Assembly: GCA_963734955.1 (NCBI GenBank)
Contig: CAVTJO010000014.1
Coordinates: forward strand, 248,001-312,000
Origin: UBA11986 sp963734955
Lineage (GTDB): Bacteria; Bacteroidota; Ignavibacteria; UBA10030; UBA6906
DNA length: 64,000 bases
Direction: 5' to 3'
The position numbers were made by a program, and so were the translations under genes. The number at the start of each line of letters is the position of its first letter. Position 1 is the stretch's first letter. A model generated the notes under the pieces. The model was not told the DNA's origin. It saw nothing but the letters and a program-made list of their open reading frames with translations, and searched no databases. Below are positions 28,818 to 36,195 of this stretch, one piece after another.

Positions 28818-29969
28818 ATGAAATACACAGTGATCGGTGCCGGAATGATGGGAAGCGCTGCCGCCTATGACCTTGCTACTGCCAGTGCCGACGATGAGAT
28901 CATTCTCGCAGACATCAACCTGCAACAGGCAACGCAGGCGTCGAAAGCCATCGGACCGAACGTCAAACCCACCAGACTTGATGTGAATTCCCCGAAGGAC
29001 CTCGCAAGAGTTCTCGAGGGAAGCGGTGCCGTCATCAGTGCCGTGTCGTATTCTGTGAACTATCAGATTACGAGGGCAGCCATTCAGGCGGGCGTGCATG
29101 TCTGCGACCTTGGGGGGAACGATGAGGTTGTGAACAAACAGTTGTCGCTCGACGCCGAGGCAAAGCAACGCGGAATCACCATCATCCCGAATTGCGGGTT
29201 GGCTCCCGGCCTCATCGACATCCTGGCAATGGAGGGTGCGAAGGAATTTGATGAGCTTGATTCGATCCATCTCCGGGTCGGGGGATTACCGCAGAACCCG
29301 CGGCCCCCGCTCTACTACCAGATAGCATTCTCGGTCGATGGACTCATCAACGAGTACGTTGAGAAGGCATCGGTCATAAGGGACGGAACCATGATGCATA
29401 TCGACCCCATGTCCGACCTCGAGGAGATCGAGTTCAAGGAGATCGGGAAACTGGAAGCGTTCAACACCTCCGGCGGGATTTCGACACTTGCCGAATTGAT
29501 GAGGGGACGCGTCAAAAATCTGGACTACAAGACCATTCGCTACAAGGGGCATTGTGAGAAATTCAAGACCCTGCTCGACCTTGGATTTGCTACGAACGAG
29601 CCGATGATGGTTGGCGGGAGCGTAAAAACAAACCGCGAGTTCTTTGCCGAACTCCTGCGCAAAAAACTTGATCACGGCGACAGGGACCTCGTTGTTGCGC
29701 GGGCAACAATCACCGGACACAGACACACTGCAGAGAAAACGCTTGTGTATGAGTTCGTGGATTATTATGATGATGCAACAAGGATGACCGCCATGATGAG
29801 GACGACGGCCTTCCCCACCTCGATTATTGCACGCATGGTCGCACATGGTGTCATCACCGCGCGGGGAGTGCTCCCTCCTGAGGTCTGCGTCCCGGGCGAC
29901 AAGATGATTGCCGAGCTCGGCAAGCGCAACGTCAGGATCACGAAACGAGTCACAGAGACCTGGAGTTGA
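28818..29969 (+). CDS. Saccharopine dehydrogenase-like oxidoreductase
   Basis: The protein has 383 residues. An N-terminal Rossmann fold starts YTVIGAGMMGSAAAYDLA (GxGxxG), followed by ISAVSYSVNY and VHVCDLGGND, typical of saccharopine dehydrogenase / carboxynorspermidine reductase relatives. The C-terminal catalytic domain has NCGLAPGLIDILAM. Candidate reactions are an NAD(P)-dependent step in lysine turnover or carboxynorspermidine formation; the sequence alone does not decide. It lies 26 bases after ogg, so it may be co-transcribed with the repair genes, and a 49-codon ORF overlaps its stop. Confidence 0.8.
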   Translation: MKYTVIGAGMMGSAAAYDLATASADDEIILADINLQQATQASKAIGPNVKPTRLDVNSPKDLARVLEGSGAVISAVSYSVNYQITRAAIQAGVHVCDLGGNDEVVNKQLSLDAEAKQRGITIIPNCGLAPGLIDILAMEGAKEFDELDSIHLRVGGLPQNPRPPLYYQIAFSVDGLINEYVEKASVIRDGTMMHIDPMSDLEEIEFKEIGKLEAFNTSGGISTLAELMRGRVKNLDYKTIRYKGHCEKFKTLLDLGFATNEPMMVGGSVKTNREFFAELLRKKLDHGDRDLVVARATITGHRHTAEKTLVYEFVDYYDDATRMTAMMRTTAFPTSIIARMVAHGVITARGVLPPEVCVPGDKMIAELGKRNVRITKRVTETWS

Positions 29970-30118
29970 TGATGTATCCTTTGACCGTACACATTATCAC
30001 GCGGGACACTGTGTTGAACAGGGAGGTCCAGCAACAATATGTCGTCGAGACGAGGCACCCCCGCTGGGAGATGCTGAAGATCTTTCTCCATGCATTTATC
30101 CATCTCAGGTTTCGTTAG
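29969..30118 (+). CDS. Candidate small coupled ORF of 49 residues
   Basis: ATGATG begins inside the stop of the preceding gene (TGATG overlap) and reads 49 codons to TAG at 30116-30118. The product begins MMYPLTVHIITRDTVLN, is basic, and ends IFLHAFIHLRFR. No known family is recognised. Support is the stop-start overlap and its fit between two genes of the same strand; yajQ follows after 37 bases. It could be chance. Confidence 0.3.
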   Translation: MMYPLTVHIITRDTVLNREVQQQYVVETRHPRWEMLKIFLHAFIHLRFR

Positions 30119-30155
30119 TTGAGGTGAATTCTCCCGTCACTACTCTGAACCACTC

Positions 30156-30653
30156 ATGGCCGACACAAGTTCATTCGATATCGTCTCGGAAGTCAACATG
30201 CAGGAAGTTGACAATGCAATCAACCAGGCGCGCAAGGAGATCGGACAACGATACGACTTCAAGGGCTCCCAAAGCTCCATCGAGCTGAGTCAAAAGGAAA
30301 AGACGCTTACGGTCGTCTCTGACGATGACTTCAAGCTGAAGAGTGTGGTTGATATCCTGCAGAACAAACTCATCAAGCGCGGTGTCCCCATCAAAGCCCT
30401 CGACTACGGCAAAGTGGAACCTGCCGCGAACGCCACAGTGCGTCAGCTCATCAATCTGAGGGTTGGCATCGACAAGGAAAATGCGCGGCTGCTTGTCAAA
30501 ATGATCAAGGACAGTAAGATCAGAGTGCAGGTGCAGATCATGGATGACCAGGTGCGCGTCAGCGGGAAGAACAAGGATGACCTGCAGAGCATCATTAAGA
30601 TGGTGCGGGAGGCAGAGCTGAACTTCGCCACCCAATTTACAAACTATCGGTAA
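30156..30653 (+). CDS. yajQ: YajQ-family nucleotide/cyclic-di-GMP-binding protein
   Basis: The protein has 165 residues, full length for the family. Start SFDIVSEVNMQEVDNAINQA, then YDFKGSQSSIEL and the C-terminal FATQFTNYR are hallmarks. YajQ has two ferredoxin-like folds; the Xanthomonas homologue binds cyclic di-GMP, while in many bacteria its role is unproved. The stop overlaps the ATG of the amidase gene (TAATG), indicating coupling. Confidence 0.93.
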   Translation: MADTSSFDIVSEVNMQEVDNAINQARKEIGQRYDFKGSQSSIELSQKEKTLTVVSDDDFKLKSVVDILQNKLIKRGVPIKALDYGKVEPAANATVRQLINLRVGIDKENARLLVKMIKDSKIRVQVQIMDDQVRVSGKNKDDLQSIIKMVREAELNFATQFTNYR

Positions 30654-32254
30654 TGAAACGGCCATTCCGGACTTGTGGCTTGTTGTACCTGGTATTGATC
30701 CTCCGCGTTATCTGTCTCCCACCTTCCTTGTCAGCACAGACGAACATCCTCCGGGTCGAATTCGACGATGGAGCTCCGGCGACGACGGTGGGGATCTTTA
30801 TGGTGAAAGGTTCTGTGTACGTTTCACTTGCCGACCTCGCTGCGGCACTGAAGTTCGCGACCTACGCGAATCAGGATTCGAGAAAGTTCGAAATCAAATC
30901 GCCCACCCTCAGGCTCGTGGCAACGGCAGACAATCCGTTCGTCACGATAATCAATCCGTCGGGAAGAAGGTCGATGTATCAAGTTCTCCTTCCGATCATC
31001 AGTGCAGCTAATTCGTACTTTGGACCCCTTGCATCTTTCGTCCCTCTCTTTCGCATCGCGCTTGGACGGTCGGCAATCTACGACCCTGACCGAAATGTGC
31101 TGCGGCTTTCTGCACCAATGGATCAGCTGGGATTCGATTTCACGACACTCCGGATGGAGCCAAAGGCCAATGGCATGCTTATCCGTATTCCCGTGAGCCG
31201 ACCGCTTAATGACTTCGAAAGCTGGCTGCGACGGGATGGGTGGCTTTATGTGACAATTGCCGGCGCACGAGCGGATGTGGACGCGATCAACAAACTGCCT
31301 TCAGTCGGGATGGTGAAAAAGATTGTCGCAATACAATCTCCCACCTCGGTCCAATTAACGTTCAAAATTACCGGGAAGGTCGCGGCCTCAGAGATCATCA
31401 AGGCAGACTCATCGAACGATATTCTCATTTCGTTGCGTACGCCCGGCTCGGAAGAGAAACTCCTGCTGGAGAAGAAGCAAAGGGAGGTGAAAGCCGATCT
31501 TGAGGGGCAGCGCAAGCGCTGGGAAATGGATGTCATCGTGCTCGATGCCGGTCATGGCGGCAGGGATTACGGTGCCATTGGAGTCACAAGGGTGAAGGAG
31601 AAAGACGTCGCCCTTGGCATCACATTGAAACTGGGGAAGCTTCTGGAAAAGAATCTGAGGGGCGTCAAGGTGGTGTACACCAGGAAGACCGACACTTTTG
31701 TCGAACTGCACCGGCGGGGTCAGATCGCCAACGAGGCAGACGGGAAGCTCTTCGTCAGTATTCACTGCAACTCTCTCAGCCACAAGCCAAGTTCGACTCG
31801 GGGATTTGAAGTGTATCTCCTCCGACCGGGGAAGACCGAGGATGCAGTTGAAATTGCAGAGCGTGAGAATTCGGTGATTGAGCTTGAAGAGGGATATGAA
31901 CAGCGATATCAGAAGCTGACCGACGAGAACTTCATCCTCGTGACGATGGCACAGAGTGCCCACGTGAAGGCAAGCGAGCTCTTCGCTGACGTTGCGCAGA
32001 AGGAAATCAAGGACCACACAGATATCCCTGACCGGGGAGTCAAACAAGCGGGGTTCTACGTCCTCGTGGGAGCATCAATGCCCAACGTGCTTGTTGAAAC
32101 TGCGTACCTTTCGAACCGACAGGACGAACGTATCCTCAAAAGTGAAAAAGGCCAGAGGGAGATTGCCGAAGCGCTTTTTGACGCGATCAAGAAATACAAA
32201 GATGAATACGAGAAGCTGCTCCTCGAAGGGAAGGATCTCGGCGAGAACAGATAG
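30653..32254 (+). CDS. amiC: N-acetylmuramoyl-L-alanine amidase (Amidase_3)
   Basis: The protein has 533 residues with a signal peptide (...LPPSLSAQ), a region resembling a copper-amine-oxidase N-terminal/AMIN-like targeting module (about 30-260), a charged linker and the catalytic domain. The domain has the zinc and catalytic residues of the family: VIVLDAGHGGRDYGAIG, YTRKTDTFVELHRR, LFVSIHCNS and PNVLVETAYLSN. It cleaves the bond between MurNAc and the stem peptide, typically for daughter-cell separation. It shares an operon with yajQ (TAATG overlap). The AmiC name refers to the family; AmiA/B/C subtype is not settled. Confidence 0.88.
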   Translation: MKRPFRTCGLLYLVLILRVICLPPSLSAQTNILRVEFDDGAPATTVGIFMVKGSVYVSLADLAAALKFATYANQDSRKFEIKSPTLRLVATADNPFVTIINPSGRRSMYQVLLPIISAANSYFGPLASFVPLFRIALGRSAIYDPDRNVLRLSAPMDQLGFDFTTLRMEPKANGMLIRIPVSRPLNDFESWLRRDGWLYVTIAGARADVDAINKLPSVGMVKKIVAIQSPTSVQLTFKITGKVAASEIIKADSSNDILISLRTPGSEEKLLLEKKQREVKADLEGQRKRWEMDVIVLDAGHGGRDYGAIGVTRVKEKDVALGITLKLGKLLEKNLRGVKVVYTRKTDTFVELHRRGQIANEADGKLFVSIHCNSLSHKPSSTRGFEVYLLRPGKTEDAVEIAERENSVIELEEGYEQRYQKLTDENFILVTMAQSAHVKASELFADVAQKEIKDHTDIPDRGVKQAGFYVLVGASMPNVLVETAYLSNRQDERILKSEKGQREIAEALFDAIKKYKDEYEKLLLEGKDLGENR

Positions 32255-32308
32255 CAGTCTTCCTGCACCCACCAGTAACCCTCCGGGATCGGTCTCCTTC
32301 ATTGTCAC

Positions 32309-34177
32309 CTATTGCACAACAAGCACTGGAATCGAAAGTGCGTGCCTGACCCGGGAGATCGATGCGCCAAAAAAGATGTCTTTCAGGCCCCGGTGGCCGT
32401 GTCCGCCCATTATCAGAAGATTGATTTCGTTTTCACGTGAGAGCCTGATCAATTGATCAGGAACCCGACCGAAGCCCAGCACAGGCTGTGCGCTCACTCC
32501 TGCAGATCGCAGCTGGTTGGCAACCCTGTCGAGGTGTTCCTTATCCTGCCGTGCTTCGTCATCAAATGCCATTGTGCCGAACAGTTGCCCGCTCACACCC
32601 TCGACAATGTGGAACAGGAAGACCTTTGCGTGATGTTGGCGGGCGAGCGTTTTCGCATGCGACAGAACCCTTGCATCCAACATACCATAGTCGAGTGCGA
32701 CCCCTATCCGGGCGTACTCCTGTTCAACAAGCGTCAGTGCTGTCGGGACTTCACGCGCAACCCGCTTCCTGCGTCGCCGTGACGAGGGCAATGAAATGTA
32801 CACCAACAGAACGGCACAACCAACTGCAACCGGAACTACAGTCAACCATGGCCACCAGGCCCCACGCGAACCTGCGAGGAGTTCTGAGATCGCTTCCATG
32901 ACGAGTTTCGCATTCAATCCAACAATGATGATCGCCACGACCCATGCAAGAACACGCACCCACATCTTATTTGCAAACTCCCCCATCTTCAACTTGTCAC
33001 TTGTGAATTGAATGACAGGAATGACTGCAAATGGGAGTTGCATGCTAAGAACAACCTGACTCAGAATCAACAATCCATACGAAGCCTGGTCTCCTTGGAC
33101 GGCGATGACGACAACGGCGGGAACGATAGCAATGAGCCGCGTAACGAGCCGTCGCAGCCACGAACGCATTCTGAACCGGAGAAATCCCTCCATTACTATT
33201 TGTCCGGCAAGCGTGCCGGTAAGTGTGGAACTTTGTCCCGAGGCGATCAGCGCAATGCCAAACAGTGTGCTGGCAAGCGTGGTTCCGAGCAGTGGCGTCA
33301 ACAATTGATGGGCCTGTTGAATTTCCGTGACTACGATACTGTTCTTAAAGAACACCGAAGCAGAGAGAATGAGAATTGCTGCATTGACAAACAATGCCGC
33401 GTTCAAAGCAACCGCGGTATCAATGAGATTGAATTTACAGGCAAGTCGTTTCCCCGCCGGAGTCTGCTCAACCACACGCGTTTGTACCAGCGCAGAGTGC
33501 ATATACAAATTGTGAGGCATGACCGTCGCTCCGAGAATACCGATTGCCACGTACAGACTCTCCGAGTTGAGTTGCGGGAATAAACCCGGCAATATCTGAC
33601 TAACCTCGGGTTTGGAAAGCAACAACTCAATCCCAAAACAGATGCCCATCGTGGAGATGAGCATCAGGATGAACGCCTCAATTTTCCGTATACCGTAGTG
33701 TTGAATGACAAGGATGAGAATGGTATCCAACCCGGTGATGACAACGCCATACAGCAAAGGAATGTTGAAAAGGAGATTGATCCCTATTGCGGTGCCGAGT
33801 ACTTCTGCAAGGTCGCAGGCCGCAATGGCAATCTCACACATGACCCAGAGAATGAGACTCACCGGCTTTGAGTATTCCTCACGGCAGGCTTGAGCAAGAT
33901 CGCGGCCTGTGACAATTCCCAGGCGAGCGGAAAGCGTCTGCAGGAGAATTGCCATCATATTCGACATGACAATAACCCAGAGGAGTTGACTGCCGAACCG
34001 CGCCCCCCCCTCCAGATCCGTCGCCCAATTCCCCGGATCCATATATCCAACGCTGACGAGATACGCCGGTCCGGCAAATGCGAACAATCTCTTCACCAAA
34101 CCTACGTTCTGCGGGATGGATACCGTACGATGGACTTCGGAAAGCGAGACGGTCGAGGAGTCAACGCTGAGCTTCAC
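32309..34177 (-). CDS. mntH: NRAMP-family Mn/Fe transporter fused to a UspA domain
   Basis: The protein has 622 residues. The first about 430 form an 11-span NRAMP transporter with metal-site motifs DPGNWATD (D47-N50, TM1) and MPHNLYMH (TM6). These carriers import Mn2+ or Fe2+ with protons. After a basic linker (SSRRRRKRVAREVP) the last about 145 residues form a universal stress protein domain with the ATP-binding pattern GGHGHRG-x9-GASISRVRH. The domain may sense nucleotide state and gate transport (inference). Its ATG overlaps the stop of the regulator gene (ATGA), so the two are one operon. It converges with the amidase gene; the 54 bases between show no strong hairpin. Confidence 0.93.
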   Translation of the reverse strand: MKLSVDSSTVSLSEVHRTVSIPQNVGLVKRLFAFAGPAYLVSVGYMDPGNWATDLEGGARFGSQLLWVIVMSNMMAILLQTLSARLGIVTGRDLAQACREEYSKPVSLILWVMCEIAIAACDLAEVLGTAIGINLLFNIPLLYGVVITGLDTILILVIQHYGIRKIEAFILMLISTMGICFGIELLLSKPEVSQILPGLFPQLNSESLYVAIGILGATVMPHNLYMHSALVQTRVVEQTPAGKRLACKFNLIDTAVALNAALFVNAAILILSASVFFKNSIVVTEIQQAHQLLTPLLGTTLASTLFGIALIASGQSSTLTGTLAGQIVMEGFLRFRMRSWLRRLVTRLIAIVPAVVVIAVQGDQASYGLLILSQVVLSMQLPFAVIPVIQFTSDKLKMGEFANKMWVRVLAWVVAIIIVGLNAKLVMEAISELLAGSRGAWWPWLTVVPVAVGCAVLLVYISLPSSRRRRKRVAREVPTALTLVEQEYARIGVALDYGMLDARVLSHAKTLARQHHAKVFLFHIVEGVSGQLFGTMAFDDEARQDKEHLDRVANQLRSAGVSAQPVLGFGRVPDQLIRLSRENEINLLIMGGHGHRGLKDIFFGASISRVRHALSIPVLVVQ

Positions 34178-34851
34178 GCTCTCGGTTCCTTTCCATGACC
34201 AAGCGGTCGGACAAAAATCGCCCCGGCCATCTGTTGGCTAATGACCTGTATCTTGTTTCCCACTTTGACGACCATTGATCCATCAAAACTCCTCTTTTCC
34301 TTCACGGTCAATTTCCTGTTCAACTCAACTCCGAGCGTTGTTGCGTGTTGCAGGATCTCCGGATGATCATCACTCACTCTCATGACTTTCACAATGTCAC
34401 CGGGGCTATGTTGCCCGAGTGCTGTATACTCCGAATATTCAAGCCCTCCATCAACACCAGGAATCGGATCGCCATGCGGGTCAAACGCCGGAGACCCCAG
34501 GGCATGATCAAGCCTCTTCTCGAGTTCATCAGAGGTAACATGCTCCAGACGTTCCGCCTCATCGTGAACCCTATCCCATGAGAAGCCAAGAAATCTGACT
34601 AGGTACATTTCCCACAACCGATGCCGGCGCACGATCTTTAGTGCAGCGCGCTTGCCTTTCGCCGTTAGCTCGACACCTTGATATCGCTGATAATGAACAA
34701 GACCTTTTTCAGAAAGCTTCTTGATCATATCCGTGACGGAGGCATCGGCAATTTGAAGCTGAGCAGCCAGCGCAGAGGTAACGACCTTCCTTCCCTCCTG
34801 CTGAAGTCTGTAGATGGCCTTAACGTAGTCTTCGGTATTGACGGTTACCAT
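34174..34851 (-). CDS. DtxR/MntR-family metal-dependent repressor with FeoA-like C-terminus
   Basis: The protein has 225 residues, the long form of the family. It has an N-terminal winged helix (about 5-65; EDYVKAIYRL, SVTDMIKKLSEKGLVHY), a metal-binding and dimerisation domain (RLWEMYLVRFLG ... EAERLEHVTSDELEKRLD) and a C-terminal SH3/FeoA-like domain (about 145-215). D8 matches the MntR ligand, but position 11 is lysine where B. subtilis MntR has glutamate. Together with the extra domain this is closer to DtxR/IdeR or TroR regulators. It probably represses its own operon with the NRAMP gene when Mn or Fe is ample, through the palindromes at 34861-34898. Confidence 0.9.
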   Translation of the reverse strand: MVTVNTEDYVKAIYRLQQEGRKVVTSALAAQLQIADASVTDMIKKLSEKGLVHYQRYQGVELTAKGKRAALKIVRRHRLWEMYLVRFLGFSWDRVHDEAERLEHVTSDELEKRLDHALGSPAFDPHGDPIPGVDGGLEYSEYTALGQHSPGDIVKVMRVSDDHPEILQHATTLGVELNRKLTVKEKRSFDGSMVVKVGNKIQVISQQMAGAIFVRPLGHGKEPRA

Positions 34852-34860
34852 TCGATATTG

Positions 34861-34908
34861 TTTAGGTGAGACTAAAAGGTAATTTAGTGAAATCTAAGGA
34901 ATTGTCAA
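34861..34908 (-). promoter_or_regulatory. Promoter of the metal-regulator operon with two palindromic operators
   Basis: On the minus strand TTGACA (34903-34908) and TAAATT (34881-34886) are 16 bases apart. Two inverted repeats of the same build, TTTAG-N6-CTAAR, lie at 34861-34876 (tttaggtgagactaaa) and 34883-34898 (tttagtgaaatctaag). Their centres are 22 bp apart, two helical turns. One fills the -35/-10 spacer, the other covers the predicted start of transcription. TTAG/CTAA half-sites are typical of DtxR-family operators. The start codon is at 34851. Confidence 0.7.
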
Positions 34909-35390
34909 CCCCCTCTGGGTCGGGATCATATCCCAGCCATGCGAACGCCGGACGAGAAGGTGGGATTGGGTGCTTGCGTTCCGTCCGTCCATCCGGCAGA
35001 GAAAATTGGAGTGATTATCAAAGGAATGGCGGCATTTGCGGGTTTCGGTTAATCAATATGAAGCGTGTGCCGGTTCTCCCCGGCGTCAGGGAAATGCGCC
35101 ATTCCCGCCCCCGATCATCAGCGACCTGGGCAGTCCTGACCATTGGATCGTGCGCTCGTTCTTCCGATCCAATATGCATAACCGGGTACAATAACGAGCC
35201 GGCTCGTCCATTCCACTCGTGTCAACGTACTTCTGTAGCGGGGGAAAAGCCTGAAGAACTCTTCCCATTGGTGCACCATGACCTCATCGCTGTGGGATAT
35301 TTCTTCGTTGAGGTCGCGGTTGTTGATACACTTGTTAAACTGTAGGACAATGAGTTTCGGGCCTTCCGCATTCACGTTTCCGGGTCGGAC
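34909..35390. other. Intergenic region without a convincing gene
   Basis: About 480 bases upstream of the metal-regulator promoter. One weak candidate is a GTG-started minus-strand ORF at 35118-35375 (85 residues, begins MNAEGPKLIVLQFNKC, contains MVHQWEEFFRLFP). It has no recognised family and no clear ribosome binding site; it could be a remnant. Nothing else is seen. Confidence 0.3.
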
Positions 35391-35951
35391 CTATCGCGGC
35401 CACAACCATCCGAAGGTACCGGCCGTGAGGAGGGCGTAAATCAACCCGTCGATGGTAAGCTTGATTGTCGTTACCCAGGAGCGGTGATACCAGATCGACA
35501 TCTGCCACAGGGCGAGGGTATATCCGAGAAAGGCAGTGACTCCGGCAAAACGGAAAACGTGCAGGTATTCGGCTCCAACAGGCAGTGCGCGTCCGGCAAC
35601 GTACGCAGCAAAAAGTCCGACGACAGCAAGATAGAGAAACCAGAGGACAAAAGTCGACCCCATTTGTATCGGACCACTTGGCCACACCGAGAGCATCAAG
35701 ACTGGGCCCTTCTTCATCTTGTCGGCAAACTCGGCGGAACGCATCTCTTCTCTGCTCGATGGGCGGGGAACCATGTAGTCACCTGGCGGGATATTAAGGG
35801 GGCGGAGCGCGTCCATCACCTTCTCCTCATTTGTCATCTTGGGATAGTCGCTCTTGTGCCATGGCGACGCCATATGAATGATGGAACTTGCGACAAAGAC
35901 GATCACTGCTGAGAGCAGAATCGGAAGCCAGAGTGCGGACAGTTCTACCAT
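35391..35951 (-). CDS. Four-span membrane protein of unknown function
   Basis: The protein has 186 residues from ATG 35951, chosen for GGGAGA nine bases upstream and because a membrane span follows at once. Predicted spans are about 7-26 (LWLPILLSAVIVFVASSIIH), 98-120 (STFVLWFLYLAVVGLFAAYV), 132-152 and 162-182. Between the first two lies a soluble stretch with MTNEEKVMDALRPLNIPPGD and YMVPRPSSREEM. I recognise it as a widespread conserved membrane protein but know no function. It stands alone on its strand side, 182 bases from its stop-side region to the metal-regulator intergenic gap. Confidence 0.7.
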   Translation of the reverse strand: MVELSALWLPILLSAVIVFVASSIIHMASPWHKSDYPKMTNEEKVMDALRPLNIPPGDYMVPRPSSREEMRSAEFADKMKKGPVLMLSVWPSGPIQMGSTFVLWFLYLAVVGLFAAYVAGRALPVGAEYLHVFRFAGVTAFLGYTLALWQMSIWYHRSWVTTIKLTIDGLIYALLTAGTFGWLWPR

Positions 35952-36195
35952 GATGGTTCTCCCGGGAGTGTTTGTGATTGAATAAACATGGAGACGATGC
36001 GAAAACAACTGGCATGTGCCTACTTATCAGAAGATTCGTCTGGATGTCGGAAGTGGCGGCCAAATCCGCCGTAGAACGACGATTCGGCTTGCGGCTCAAC
36101 TTTACCAAATCTCTTTCAATCCGCATTGATTCGAAATACAATAATACGCATACGCATCACCGTTGAGCGCTCCTACTGATCTGATCATTGGGGTT

